Shown: positions 35,339 through 46,875 of the stretch, in pieces
Position numbering within the stretch: the first letter of the stretch is position 1
Layout: every line of letters begins with the position of its first letter
Assembly (NCBI GenBank): GCA_032622095.1
Contig: CP136065.1
Span: 55,671,949-55,735,948, forward strand
DNA: 64,000 nucleotides
Source: Siphonodentalium dalli
Lineage: Eukaryota; Mollusca; Scaphopoda; Gadilida; Siphonodentaliidae
Direction of reading: 5' to 3'
Made by a program: the position numbers and the translations under genes
Notes under the pieces: generated by a model
Told to the model about the DNA's origin: nothing
The model's input: only the letters and a program-made list of their open reading frames with translations
Databases searched by the model: none

Positions 35339-36050
35339 GTGGGGTGATTTCTGGTCAAATGCTGTAATACATTGAACCCATAAGGAAATGGGCAAAAAGT
35401 ATCTATCAGTGTGTCAGTCAAGGTGGAATTACCAGTAATTTGTTTAAATGTGGAATTCTAGTTATGAAATAATAAATGAATAACATATTTACATGTTATA
35501 TAACAGTAAACTATAAATAAAGGATCAGCCTAAAGGTCCACCCCATATATGTCATGGGATTGCAGGGACGTCGTTTAAATAGATAATCAGCAGATAGCTC
35601 AATTTAGAAACTTTCGGCCTCTTGGCATTCTTCAGCATTTAATATGAGGGAGACAGCTATAACGGCTTCATCTTTGAAGTAAACAATAGTGTTAATACGG
35701 AAACTGACATGGCGAACACGCAAACTCGGTATATATCAAACGCCGATGAAAACAGCTAAACAAAAATAGACTCAGTGTTTACAACAAAAATTTCGATTTC
35801 AGCTTATTTATTCCATATAATGGGGAGTATCGTGTATCAAAATGTAGGATTAGACACTTGGAATGTAATGCTTTCGACTACGCAATGAATTGTGGCAGAA
35901 ATTCACTCCAAGAACGAGCGCTAAGTTTTTCTTGTCAAAAATAGAATGGCCGACTGAAGCCGCTTTATCGTTCCAGCTAATCCGAATACGAATATACACC
36001 GTGTATCAGATGGTGCCTCAAATTAGTTTCGTAGCTGGCTCAGACACTCC
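35339..36050. repeat. Dispersed repeat R, uninterrupted copy with empty TTAA-type site
   Basis: The segment from TGGGGTGATTTCTGGTCAAA to GCAAACTCGGTATATATC aligns with 9980-10170 plus 11752-11950. At 35530-35533 it has CTAA where the other copy has TTAA, 1,573 bp and TTAA again. To the right it continues into the part shared with 23545-23830. Confidence 0.85.
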
Positions 36051-36052
36051 GC

Positions 36053-36737
36053 TCACTGTTCCGTCCCTCTACACGACGTAACGCTTCCGCCTTTCTCAAT
36101 GACAGCTTTATAATCGGCCGACCAATGGTGATTTTTACAAGTCACATTTTTCAAAGCTAATTTTGCTGAACTACCTCCATAAATTCTTGACGAAATTGTG
36201 GCAAAAAGGCATATGACAATTGCTGAAACAAACACAGACCTCAGTTCATTCAATCGGGCATATTGTGGCTGTACCCAGATCCCCATTGCTATATGCAACG
36301 TGCTTCAATAAACAATTGGACATTCACCCTCTTTTGCCAATTTTCACTTTGCATTACTTTCAACAGCTCTTTGAACAAAAACATATCTTGGTATCCAATT
36401 ACATATTTGTAGACACGGTTTATAAAAAATTTATCAGAAACATCTTTTGTCAATTTCATACAGTTATTTCCCAACCTCATCAGCTCCTCAATTATTGAGT
36501 TGATTGGGCACACTTTTATAATTGTTATATCATAATCACAGTTTGATAATTTGTACATATACGGTAGTAGTTCGTATATCAATGATTCGCCTATCCTGTC
36601 GGCAAACATGCCACAACATCCCCATTTGCAACAGCTTTTAAGCAGTCAGTTTGCTTGGGTTTTAGATAGGACAACTCTCTGATTTGATCTTTGTTTAAGC
36701 GTTGTAAGGCTAATTTTGAAAATAAATAAAATTCCAT
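36053..36737 (-). pseudogene. RecQ-like DEAD/DEAH helicase fragment, inactive
   Basis: RecQ-type helicases unwind DNA using ATP. From ATG at 36737 the minus strand reads MEFYLFSKLALQRLNKDQIR, then LKPKQTDCLKAVANGDVVAC and LPTG. A one-base loss (about 36593) is followed by GESLIYELLPYM. This corresponds to a Walker A LPTGxGKS, here broken and with Lys changed to Glu. IIKVCPINSIIEELMRL matches motif Ia. After another frameshift near 36295, LFIEARC replaces the DEAHC-type motif II, followed by QYARLNELRSVF and a VICLFATISS stretch like motif III. The second RecA domain is missing. It lies next to repeat R and is probably element-borne. Confidence 0.75.
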
Positions 36738-37164
36738 TTTCAAAATTCATACCGTTGTAACAGATGATCGTTGTTTATTCATTTGGTACAAATAGGAGAC
36801 ATTCTATTGAATGTATGAATTTTCTGGGATTGCAAAAAGAGCACACCAGTCGGGAAACACCTTTGTGCTATTTTTAACGTCATGCGACGTCATCTATATG
36901 TTACAAACACCTAATTATTTTCCATAGGCGACAGTGTTAAGTAGAAGTCCCACCGACCATGGATTAAACCTAATTGAACTTCAAGTGGTAAATTTTCCAT
37001 TAGAACGTCATCCGCTGCACCAGTCTGTGACAACAACCGCGACCTTTTCGGTAATCTTGCATTTACACAACTACCCCATTTACTGCACAAAAATCAGCAG
37101 CATAAAAATATCGAGACCACTTCCATAACATCGGGACCCCACCAGACTCTTCCTGGACAGTGGA
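36738..37164. other. No gene seen
   Basis: Short AT-rich spacer between the helicase fragment and the SINE; no repeat structure was recognised. Confidence 0.4.
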
Positions 37165-37616
37165 GCTCCGTGGTCCAGTGGTTAGCGCGTTGGACTTGTC
37201 TTCGCTGTCAACACAGCGAGGCGAGTTCGCGGCTGGCTGGTGGTCTGTTATGAGTTTCCACACTGCAGTGGCTTGGCCGACTTGATGTGCAATTGTTGGA
37301 TTGATGTGCAATTGTTGGATTGTACACTGTTTGAATCTCGCGCCAAGTTGTGACCCTTGAGCAAGGTCGCTCGTACTGTGTCTGCTTTGCACCACCCATG
37401 CATTACAAGGGTACCTGATAATGAGCAGTGAAAGATCTTGTCAGTATGCTAGCCATATAGTATCCTCGCATACTCCCGGCTGTACCTCCCCCTGTCCCCG
37501 GGGAGCAGTAGATGGTTACTGAATGTTCAGGCTCATCAGGGTAATAATTGTAAAACTTTGAGCGCTTTGGGCCTCATGGGAAAGGCGCTTTACAAATGCT
37601 ATACATTATTATTATC
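37165..37616 (+). mobile_element. tRNA-derived SINE
   Basis: The head GCTCCGTGGTCCAGTGGTTA continues into GCGCG, which gives a good pol III A box, and GGCGAGTTCGCGGC (about 37220-37233) is B-box-like. The body is unrelated to tRNA. It ends with TTTGAGCGCTTTGGG, GGGAAAGGCGCTTTACAAA and an (ATT)n tail, the usual 3' end of LINE-mobilised SINEs in invertebrates. It would be transcribed by pol III and copied by a partner LINE. No clear target duplication was found. Confidence 0.8.
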
Positions 37617-37781
37617 TAAACATACATGATCGCCATATTACGTATGCTATGATTTTATGTTCCCGCTTAGGGATATTTCCCTCAATGATAATCAACCAAT
37701 CAGCAGCCAGATTGTTTTTTATACTGACTAGTCGTTACCAATCGCAACATCTCGGATTATCGTTCTTGCAGAAATAGTTAT

Positions 37782-38176
37782 TGGTTACACTGGTGTAAAT
37801 GTTTTCCATAGGCCTCAGTGCTAACGTTTTAGCATATACTGTTGGCAATATAACTTTTGGGTCCAAAATCTTCTTTAAATCTGAAAAATTGACATTTGGG
37901 GAAACTTTTTACGCAAAATAAATCACGTCCGTCTAGCAGGGAATTCGTCTTTAAATCTTGTGTTTTCGTAACTAGTGTCAGAACCGCACTAAAAAAATCC
38001 TGTGCCAATGCTATTTTACCTATGGGGAATCATAGGGAAGAGGAGTGATGATTGTTTGTGCAAAAAGCACACAAGGTTATTGACCAATCAGGGCCCAGTG
38101 TCTATTTTATTATCTCCTATATATTCCTCCCGCATCCGCTAGATGTCACTCCGAACCCCATTTACACCAGTGTAAC
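37782..38176. mobile_element. Short inverted-repeat element, copy 1
   Basis: Ends are GGTTACACTGGTGTAAATG and its complement CATTTACACCAGTGTAACC. The interior has no coding frame. The direct copy at 39038-39472 shares most of the interior (CCTCAGTGCTAAC, ACTGTTGGCAATATA, AATCAGGGCCCAGTGTC, CGCATCCGCTAGATGTC). The core CACTGGTG ends with TA or TTA flanks leave the superfamily open (Tc1/mariner-like or CACTA-like). Confidence 0.8.
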
Positions 38177-39037
38177 CTAAAGCGATATCCCGGTTTTTCG
38201 CGGAATAATTGTAACTCCCTACATTTCTTCATAATTACCCATCAATGGAAAAAAAATGTGTTCAAAAACAATATCACTTCTGTGGTTCTTTATTTATCAC
38301 ACACACTTTAACCCCACCCCCTTTAACACATTATTCATCAAAAAAGCACAATTTTCCACCACAAGTCATGTTCAGGACCCATTTTCACAGTTTTTGGGGT
38401 CTGGTGTTGCAAACTTGGATCATATATGGAACATTGTACAAGATTCTTTCCATATTGAACTTCTGGTGATGTGAGGCCATTGAGTCAAGATCTGATCAGC
38501 TGAGCATCAAGCACATGACTTTATCAGCACATGGAAGACTAAAATATGACATTTTCAGGTCTGCAAGGGTGATGATCCAAGATAACTGGATGTGGGTGTA
38601 TATTGCATTAGTTGAACAAAGATATTCTCTATTTGAACTGCTGGAGCATTTTCTTAAATGTGTCCAAGTTTTAATGCTATTAAGCTTCAAATGGCCATAC
38701 CCACTAGTGGAAATGACACACTTTTATGTATCTATATCACTGGCTATAAATCCAAAATACTTGTTAGATTAGCTTCCTATAACAATTGATATGTGTGTTA
38801 TTGGCATGCTCATGTTATGTGTCATTTGCATTATCATGTGACTATTAACACCTTGAAAATACCTTGAAATATCTTTATTTTTTATGAAAAATCATACTAT
38901 TTTTTGGCTGATGTCAGTGAAAGAAGACATCGGCAGCAACAATAGCCACACCATGCACTGAAATACCAGGCTGTGAAAAATGCATTAAAATACTTTAAAG
39001 TGACTCTGGAATCAAAAAGCTAATTTTTCCCTTTATG
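38177..39037. other. No gene seen between the two inverted-repeat elements
   Basis: The frames at 38245-38474 and 38515-38772 overlap in several phases and lack coding character. No repeat match elsewhere in the window was noticed. Confidence 0.45.
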
Positions 39038-39472
39038 TTACACTGGTGTAAATGTTTTCCACAGGCCTCAGTGCTAACATATTAGCGTATACTGTTGGCA
39101 ATATAAACTATGGGTCCAAAATTTTCTTTAAATCTGAGGAATGTGGGGAAACTTACGCAAAAAAATCACCCCCGTCTGGCAGGGAATTCGCCTTTAAATC
39201 TTGTTTTTTCGTAACTAGTGTCAGAACCGCACAAAAAATATTGTCATATTTTGGACCACACTAAAAAACTTCACTACAAAGGGTTAATTCCTGTGCCAAT
39301 GGCTATTTTACCTATGGGAAATCATAGGGAAGAGGTGTGATGATTATTTTATGCAAAAAGCACACACGGCTATTTACCAATCAGGGCCCAGTGTCTATTT
39401 TATTATCTCCTATATATTCCTCCCGCATCCGCTAGATGTCACTCCGAAACTCATTTACACCAGTGTTACCTA
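39038..39472. mobile_element. Short inverted-repeat element, copy 2
   Basis: Direct copy of 37782-38176 with an extra piece near 39240-39290 (ACAAAGGGTTAA, which looks like a TTAA-element end). Left flank TTA precedes CACTGG and right flank TTA follows CCAGTG, consistent with a 3-bp target duplication in this copy. Confidence 0.75.
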
Positions 39473-39589
39473 AAATTATTACTTCCGTACGGAAATCACA
39501 TAGATTTGCCGATTGTAGTCGCTACATGCCGGAACGTTGCGCCTTAGCGTAGTGGAGGCTGAGCGCTAAGGACGAGTCCAGCCTCAAAT

Positions 39590-39730
39590 GTGATGGGTTT
39601 TTTTTATGGATTTTGCGCTCTTCATTTGTTTTAACTCTCACTTATTTCCAATATCAGTTGTGACTAAAAGCCCAGCGCGGAAACCTGCGATTACAATCCA
39701 TCTTACAAAATAGATTAACCGGTTAGAATA
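39590..39730. repeat. Fragment of repeat R
   Basis: TTTTATGGATTTTGCGCTCTTCATTTGT-type sequence and the following TTACAAAATAGATTAACC match 23885-24005. Nothing else of R is seen around it. Confidence 0.65.
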
Positions 39731-40024
39731 TTCGAAAGAATATTCGAATACAATAGTGTATATAGACTGAAACACTTACATGTGGCACTCGAATGTTTTC
39801 ATTAATTGGCTATTGACCAATCAGGGTCCAGTGTCGTTCGCTCCTATAGTCCACCTCATCCAGAAATGGCGCCTAGGTTTGCCGAGAGTTGTGTCCTATG
39901 TTGTGTAGTGTTGTGCTAAATTTAGCACTATATACGTACCGAGGCAACAATCTCGATAACATATATACAGAAATGTGTCCACCAATTCACTAAAGCGTGT
40001 CGAAATTAAAACATTACTTTGTAT

Positions 40025-40110
40025 TCTGACCACAGTTGCCAGTCGGAGGATTCTCCAGGATGTATGGACTCGTGTATTCCACGAACCTCCGACTGACAAC
40101 TTTGGTCAGA
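40025..40110. other. Imperfect palindrome, arms about 33 bp
   Basis: ATTCTGACCACAGTTGCCAG with CGGAGG on the left is matched by CCTCCGACTGACAACTTTGG with TCAGAAT on the right, around a loop of about 35 bp. It may be the remains of a foldback element. Confidence 0.65.
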
Positions 40111-40715
40111 ATGTCATAGAAAACTACTGAGTAATTCGGAACAAATAAGGTATCAACTTATTTTAAAACATAAACTAGCATATACTCGTAACAGTCAACA
40201 TTCTACTTTTTGTTTCATTTCCTCATATATTATGTGTGTGTACGTTTGCGCTCGCCTCGGTCATTTTGAATACGTGGTACTTAACAATATCGAAACCACG
40301 TGATTCCCCATCGTGAACTTGCGAAGTGGCAATATTCGGTTGAATTAACATTGGGACAGTTTCGAGTTTTAGCATGTAAAACCTAAATATGGCGAGTTTC
40401 GGTATTGAACTAGATTTCAACACATTCTTGCGACGATTATGTTTTTTTCTTACTGTTCTATCAACGTCTTATGAAGGGCATTCGAACAGTCCAGCCGTTG
40501 GTGTTTGTATGATACGGTTATGTACTATGCATGAAACACGTTCGAATTGGTCGGTGAAATATAAAAAATAGAGCATGTCTAAGACTATCCGGGTATATTG
40601 CCAAGTGTGGTTGGTATGGCTCACGACGCGAACTCCAAGCCATGCTCTATTTATTAGTGCCCCAATGTAACCTACACTGCGGCTGTTCGCATTGAGCAAT
40701 GGTCATGTACATTAA

Positions 40716-41224
40716 AGGCACGGGCGGCGTTCGTTGCAGAAATATTCTTATTTGTTCAAATCGCAATCAACAGAAGGAATATTAAAATATATATAGTTTT
40801 GTTTATATGCCAAACATAATCAGCGCGTAAATAGTATATTGTCGTCAAGGTGTTCGATGGTGTACGTAAACAAGAGCCTGTTCGTGTTACAGAAGTTTTG
40901 CTTCTGTTTACACAGCGCAAATCTATTGGTTAATCACACACAAATGATATAAACGCTCTTTATTATGTCCATATCAGGAAAACCGTAACAAATAACGCTC
41001 TTTATGTTTACCATATCCGGATCTAAACAAAAGCCAGGTTCTATAACGTTGTTTGCTTTTGTTCACATAACAAAGGAAAAACATTTGACAATAACATACT
41101 ATTTATGCCGTATTTCTTATTGGTATAAGAACAAGGTCTGTCTATATTTTACTATTATTTCTGTTTATGGCGGTTTTTGACGGAGGTGAATATTTTAACA
41201 GCATAGCCAACGCCGCGCGTATCT
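40716..41224 (+). mobile_element. TTAA element family T, copy 1 (direct)
   Basis: Flanked by TTAA on both sides (40712-40715 and 41225-41228). Ends AGGCACGGGCGGCGTT and AACGCCGCGCGTATCT are imperfect inverted repeats. The interior carries two AACGCTCTTTAT words and no coding capacity. The frame at 41167-41355 straddles the right end and is not convincing. Confidence 0.85.
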
Positions 41225-41659
41225 TTAAACCGATGTGTTTCCTTAGACCGGATTTAAAACTGGAGATGACGAATCCGGCATTCCCTGACCCAGTCAAGTC
41301 GTTATGCAAGCAATACATGTGCGATACGATTTATTTGCGTAAACACCAACAATAGACAGTACTAGTATGCGTACTAAACAATTCATAATAAACTTGATAA
41401 ATACATGTGGACATGAACATAACTTGTTATTTTGACATTGTGTGATAACATGCATACATTTTAGTGTTCCGTAAAGAAGCGCAGGACCACGTTATATTTG
41501 TTGCTACTTATGTTTGGTCAATCATTCTTCATGAACTGTAAAATATATCGTCATGTCACAAACTGGTAAAATGGACACTGATATCTACAATCAACTTTGA
41601 AAAGTTCATTTCTGAAATCATACAGTATGTACATTACACAATGAAATTGTTCTCATTTT

Positions 41660-42112
41660 CTACGTCCCCGTGATCTCAATTAACCAAATACACTCATTGT
41701 GGGTTTGGATTTTGGCTGGCAAATTATTGAGGACATAGGTTCTAGAACACACCAGTGCACCAAGCAAGCGTTTAATTTATATTTGGCGCTATGCTATACC
41801 CGTTTTCCGGAGAACACAACACGCCGCATTGAAAAGTCGTATTTGACAAACACGTTCACATAATTGAATTATTGAAAAAGATGATAGAAATTCTTCAGAA
41901 TTGATTGAAACTTAATCAATATCGCATGTCCTGTCGTAAATATCTATAGACTAGCTAGATTGCACAGAAAATACAAACAATTATGAAAAGTTCATTTCAA
42001 ACTTGAGAGTTTGGTTCATTTCAAACGTGTGAGTTTGGTCTGAAGGATATAACCCCCCCCCCCCCCCCCCCACGAGTGTATTTGGTTAATTGAGATCATG
42101 ATGACATGGGAA
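41660..42112. mobile_element. Foldback segment with poly-C centre
   Basis: CCGTGATCTCAATTAACCAA and ATACACTC (about 41666-41693) reappear inverted at 42073-42103. Between them lie short direct repeats (GTTCATTTCAAAC) and a poly-C run at about 42051-42071. No target duplication was found. Confidence 0.6.
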
Positions 42113-42470
42113 TCAATATCTCCCGCCCCAACTGGTATCTCACAGGACTGAATGGTAGGCTATTGGCGCAGTGCGATAAAATTTTATATCTGAACCTGAA
42201 AATTGCAAAATCCTAGCATCTAAGACTGGCATCAAGCTTACCAATTGTTGGAAATTTCCAACCTGACACCCCCTACCATAAAGTTGAAAATTTCCAAAAA
42301 ATACAAATTTCATATAATACTACGAGAACAATTTCAACTTATTATTGGTGTGAAATTTCCAACTAGTGTTGTGTGAGGTATGAAATTTCCAACTGTTGGA
42401 TTTTTTTGCCAAAGTTGTGGGGTGAAACCAAGCCCCCCCCCCCCCCCCCCCCCCCCCACCCTCTATCACC
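42113..42470. repeat. Dispersed repeat S with TTGGAAATTTCCAAC words
   Basis: TTGGAAATTTCCAAC and AATTTCCAACTAGTGTTG recur, with related copies at about 54090-54320 and 59220-59530 (TTCCAACTA(G/A)T(A/G)TTG(C/T)GTCAGG). It ends in a long poly-C run at about 42433-42457. TTGGAAATTTCCAA is itself a palindrome. Confidence 0.65.
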
Positions 42471-42559
42471 ACGTCACTAACTTATAGGGAGCTCGATAGC
42501 AGGTGGACTATTGAGTCCCCCCAACAGTGGCCTAGTCCGATTAACGGTGTGTAACTACA

Positions 42560-42840
42560 GTCGATTCAAGTTTCGAACATTGAGCTCGGTCACTCGTATT
42601 TTGACGGCTTTATCGTACCTGGACGCAAAATATGTACATGGCTTGTTGGGCTAGCGTACCTAAGTTTGCGTGGAGTTGAATGTGCGTAAGCATGTCTCGT
42701 CGCTCCAGTGAATCACATGTACAATGGTAGCTCACAACAGGCTCGAAATATGGGGTAATAATCTAACTGTTAAATCGCTTAGAGACTCATCTGACTAAGC
42801 GGTATATAAAAATTATCCATTATTAGTATTAGCATATTTG
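42560..42840 (+). mobile_element. SINE-like 3' end
   Basis: AAATCGCTTAGAGACTCATC with CTAAGCGGTATATAAAAATT forms the small hairpin plus TATAAA tail typical of SINE 3' ends. It is followed by an (ATT)-rich tail near 42840. A clear tRNA head was not found upstream, so the left border is approximate. Confidence 0.45.
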
Positions 42841-43387
42841 GTAATTTCCCCAGTGTCATATGAATAAGAACCATGGAGATAATATGGCCATTTCCTCGGA
42901 ATCACCCTTCGTGTGAGTGTGGCAGCGAGTTGTGGAATTTTTTTCGGTACCTTTTTACCGTGGTGGTGACCACGTCCGTTCGAAATGGCACAGATCGTTC
43001 ACAGATCGTTTTCCAGTGTTCTAACACATTTAATGCATCACAGAACGGTTTTGCTTCTTTGAATTCCCGAATTATCGGGTGATTGTCTGTAAATATTTGG
43101 CCTTATGAATTTATCCGAGTTCTGTGTTATTACTCCGGTTGTTACTGGCCGCTCTGGGTGGGGCCCTTTCTCCTCCCAAAACAAAGCTCTCCACAGCAGG
43201 AAATCAACGCCCGACTTTGCCATCTCCTTTGTATCGTTTTTGTCTGAAAGGGAGTAAAGTATAATCAAGTTGGATCCATTGTTTTATATGAGGTTCCATA
43301 TAACAAATGTTGAGAGCTCTTACATTCTATAACAATTTTGATCGTTTTTCTTATATTTAACAATTTTATAATATTTTATAATTTTTA

Positions 43388-44126
43388 GTCGAGTTTTTCA
43401 AAAACTCGACTTATGGTTTGACGAGGGACGGTTGGCGGGCGGCGGCGGGCGGACCTAAAGAATGCCTTATAACTTTGACATTTGTGAACGGATTCAAAAA
43501 AATGTTGGTATGTGAGTTGCTCCCAATGACTATTTACTGCCTATAGAAAATGGGTCACATCCGAACTTTTTGACAAGAGTTATCCATCTTTGATGATTTT
43601 TGTTGCAATTTTATCACCTGTTAGCGCGATAACTCAATCAAATATTAACTGATTACAACCATATTTGATATATGAGTCTCTTGCAACAATATCGCGGACA
43701 AGTTCGAAAACCAGGTTTGTCCGAATTTTTTCCCCGGAGTTATGGGCCTAATTTTGTCTATTGTTAGCATTTTTTCACCGTTAGCGCGATAACTGAATCA
43801 AATATTAACTGATTCAAACCATATTTAATATATGAGTCTCTTGCTACAATATCTCGGACGAGTTCGAAAACCATGTTTGTACGAATTTTTTCCTCGGAGT
43901 TATGGGCCTTAGTTTGTCTATTTTTAGCATTTTGTTCACCGTTAGCGCGATAACTCAATCAAATATTAACTGATTCAAACTATATTTGATATATGAGTCT
44001 GTTGCAACAATATCTCGGACGAGTTCGAAAACCAGGTTTGTCCAAATTTTTCCCCTGGAGTTATGGACCTTAGTTTGTCTATTTTTAGCATGTTTTTCAC
44101 TCTTAGCGCGATAACTCAATCAAATA
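43388..44126. repeat. Pearl-like tandem array, 160-161-bp units
   Basis: GTCGAGTTTTTCAAAAACTC hairpin and a GGCGGGCGGCGGCGGGCGG leader are followed by units starting TTAGCGCGATAACTCAATCA at 43621, 43781, 43942 and 44103. Each has TCTCGGACGAGTTCGAAAACC-type and GAGTTATGG boxes shared with the array at 3458. The array continues at 44629-44860 after the TTAA element. Confidence 0.8.
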
Positions 44127-44130
44127 TTAA

Positions 44131-44624
44131 AGGCACGTGAGGCCTTAGTTGTCGAAAATATTCATATTTGTTCCAATCACCGTTAACAGAAAAACATTAA
44201 AACGCATACAGTTTCGTTCATATATACCATGACCATCGCGTAAACAGCATGTTATCACAAAGACCTACTATATTTTACCTAAGCAAGAGCCTGGTTGGGT
44301 TACAGAAGACAGCACAATGCTACTGGCTAATCGCACACAAATGGCATAAACGCTCTTTATTAGTTCCATATCAGGAATTCACCAACAAAGAACGCTCTTT
44401 ATGTTTACCATCATAATATAAACAAACACCAGAAAAGTAACTTTTTATGCTTTTGTTTACATAACAATGGTCAAACATTTGACAATAACATACTGTTTAT
44501 GCGATATTTCTTATTTGTATACGGACAAAGTCTGTCTACATTTTTATGTTCTTTCTGTTTGTGGCGGTTTTTGACGGGTGGAAATATTTTCACGGGATAC
44601 CCACCGCCAAGGCCAACCGTACCT
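44131..44624 (+). mobile_element. TTAA element family T, copy 2 (direct)
   Basis: It sits inside a tandem unit. The left flank is CAAATATTAA and the right flank is TTAACTTATTCAAACC, while intact units read CAAATATTAACTGATTCAAA. The TTAA has therefore been duplicated on insertion. Ends are AGGCACGTGAGGCC and GGCCAACCGTACCT. Two AACGCTCTTTAT words are inside. Confidence 0.9.
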
Positions 44625-44628
44625 TTAA

Positions 44629-44860
44629 CTTATTCAAACCATATTTGATATATGAGTCTCTTGCAACAATATCTCGGACGAGTTCGAAAACCAGGTTTGT
44701 CCGTTAGCGCGATAACTCAATCAAATTTTAACTCTATGAGATATTAACCAATCATTCAATTTATATTTGGTATATAATTCTATTGCAATACTATATCTCA
44801 GACGAGTTCGAAAACCATGTTTGTCCGACTTTTTGGGCCTTGTGTGGGCCTTATTGCCAA
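44629..44860. repeat. Pearl-like array, continuation after the inserted element
   Basis: Two degenerate units with GAGTCTCTTGCAACAATATC and CTCAGACGAGTTCGAAAACC. They are followed by a TTCTTACATTCTTTAACAA-type repeated tail (44930-45060) that is also found at 43320 and 58130. Confidence 0.7.
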
Positions 44861-45085
44861 GTTATTGGCAGAAGGTTTTTTCGACTGCCAATAAACCTGA
44901 CATAGCATCTTAGATGCGTACCCCTTGTTCTTACATTCTTTAACAATTTGTTATCATTTTTTTCATTATTTCTTACATTCTATAACAATTTTTATCGTTT
45001 TTCTTATATTCTTCAACAATTTTATAATATCTCAAAATGTTCTTACATTCTTTAACATTTATGGAAAATAATATAAAAATGTTAG

Positions 45086-45154
45086 GCCAATGCATTCCCT
45101 TATATATGCGAGGAGACCTATGGTCGACTCACATATATAAGAGAATTCATTGTC
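45086..45154. other. 69-bp hairpin of family H, diverged copy
   Basis: GCCAATGCATTCCCTTATAT and its near-complement flank an ACCTATGGT centre. It is a diverged relative of the hairpins at 58038-58106 and 58175-58243. No TTAA ends were identified next to it. Confidence 0.8.
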
Positions 45155-45347
45155 ACAGGGTTATAATTCCAACAAACTGACTAAATTATCATATAAATGG
45201 TCCTGGTTGTGTGCGACTAAATCTCCCGGCCACTCCTGTAATATCTAGCATTTGTTTCGTAAACGTAAATGTGCGCGGTACACAGAAAGCCCTTTCGCGA
45301 TAAGAAATGTGGCACGGGCCCACCCAAGTGCCGCTATTAAACATTAA

Positions 45348-45840
45348 AGACACGGTTGGCCTTGGCGCTGGGTATCCTGTGAACATATCTCCACCCGTCA
45401 AAACCGCCACAAACAGAAATAACATCAAAATGTAGATAGACTTTGTCCGTATACAAATAAGAAATATCGCATAAACAGTATGTTATGTTCATTTGTTTGA
45501 CCATTGTTATGTAAACAAAAGCATAATAAGTTACTTTTCTGGTGTTTGTTTATATTATGATGGTAAACATAAAGAGCGTTCTTTGTTGGTGAATACCTGA
45601 TATGGAACTAATAAAGAGCGTTTATGCCATTTGTGTGTGATTAGCCAGTAGCATTGTGCTGTCTTCTGTAACAAAATCAGGCTCTTGCTTAGGTAAAATA
45701 TAGTAGGTCTTTATGATAACATGCTGTTTACGCGATGGTCATGGATTATATGAACGGAACTGTATGCGTTTTAATGTTTTTCTGTTTACGGTGTTTGGAA
45801 CAAATATGAATATTTTCTACAATTAAGGCCGCACGTGCCT
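45348..45840 (-). mobile_element. TTAA element family T, copy 3 (inverted)
   Basis: Flanked by TTAA (45344-45347 and 45841-45844). Its sequence is the reverse complement of copy 2 over its whole length, including two ATAAAGAGCGTT words. The minus-strand frame at 45189-45428 crosses its left end and is not convincing. Confidence 0.9.
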
Positions 45841-46094
45841 TTAAGGGTCAGACGCACGTTCTAGTGTGCATTTGAAGGAATATTCAAACATAAGCAGACG
45901 ATAAAAAAGCGGACATATAATATTTAGCAGAAACATGTCTATCCACTGGGGGAAACTTTTAGTTAAACATATTTGTATTGCTAATATAGAACATATAAGA
46001 CAATATGGATTAAGGCACAAGTGCTGGCCACTTAGGCTTGCGCCGCTCCGACATATGACACAAATTCAATACGTTGCAATAAATGACAATGGTT

Positions 46095-46290
46095 AACAAT
46101 ATAACAATAACATGATTTTTGAGGGCGTTATGGTTTATTAACGGCCCGGCTGGAATGATTAACAGCCCAAGGGCATATTAGCGGCCCGAGACGAAGTCGA
46201 GGGACGCTAATAGGCCCGAGGGCTGTTAATCATTTCAGAGGGCCGTTAATAAACCATAATGCCCGATGAAATCATGTTATTACTATTATT
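46095..46290. mobile_element. Palindromic foldback element
   Basis: GGGCGTTATGGTTTATTAAC, GGCCC, AATGATTAACAGCCC and ATTAGCG on the left are mirrored on the right around a GACGAAGTC centre near 46195. The outer words AATAACATGATTT and AAATCATGTTATT extend the symmetry. It looks like a short non-autonomous element able to fold along its length. Confidence 0.75.
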
Positions 46291-46667
46291 ACCACAGTTT
46301 TGGACATTTGACCCATTTGAGGATTCAGTGGAATAATGAAGTAGATTAATAGAGAAATATTTTCAAGAACATTTAAATTTAATATCATTTGACTTGTCAG
46401 CCGACACGGAGTCCCGAAAATAGGAGAGGGGAAAACCAGCATTGAAGACGAGTAACAAACAATGAGAGGTTGACAGCTAAAATTATTAATGCATAGGGGC
46501 CTACGTACGCTCGGTACAATAATTCAATCATATAGCGTGAATTCCAATCATAAAACAACCATAGTGTCGGGAAAATCTGATACATCTTCCCATTATTTTC
46601 TTGAAATAAACACGACAGAACGGAAGTTGAAGGGACGTAACTCGCGCGATAATAAACGCGATCTTGT

Positions 46668-46723
46668 TTGCGGGCGGCGGGCCGATAATGAACTAGGCTT
46701 CTCATTATCGGCCCGCGGCCCGC
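46668..46723. other. GC-rich hairpin
   Basis: GCGGGCGGCGGGCCGATAAT on the left is matched by ATTATCGGCCCGCGGCCCGC on the right around a loop of about 14 bp. It is an isolated GC-rich island in AT-rich sequence. No associated element ends were found. Confidence 0.75.
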
Positions 46724-46875
46724 TGTTTTGGTAACAATACGCTATTTGGAACGCCCCGAAAAACATTATCAATGGCCTAGAGAGGGCCCTATAAAGTGGT
46801 AATAATATAGTATGCATATGAGGAAAGAACTAAAATATGATTATCTCTTCCCGGAGGTATGAACAAATGAATCTA

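Noticed and set aside
37165-37240. Functional tRNA gene
   Set aside because: A and B box-like words are present, but the sequence does not close into an acceptor stem and continues into a SINE body and tail.
38245-38474. Two overlapping plus-strand frames of 72-74 residues
   Set aside because: Different phases over the same AT-rich sequence, no motif and no splice context.
41167-41355. 62-residue plus-strand frame near element T copy 1
   Set aside because: It starts inside the element and ends outside it, so its similarity to the copies stops at the element border; probably chance.
46489-46734. Frame of 81 residues over the GC-rich hairpin
   Set aside because: It reads through palindromic sequence with similar frames on the opposite strand; no splice signals or recognisable motifs.
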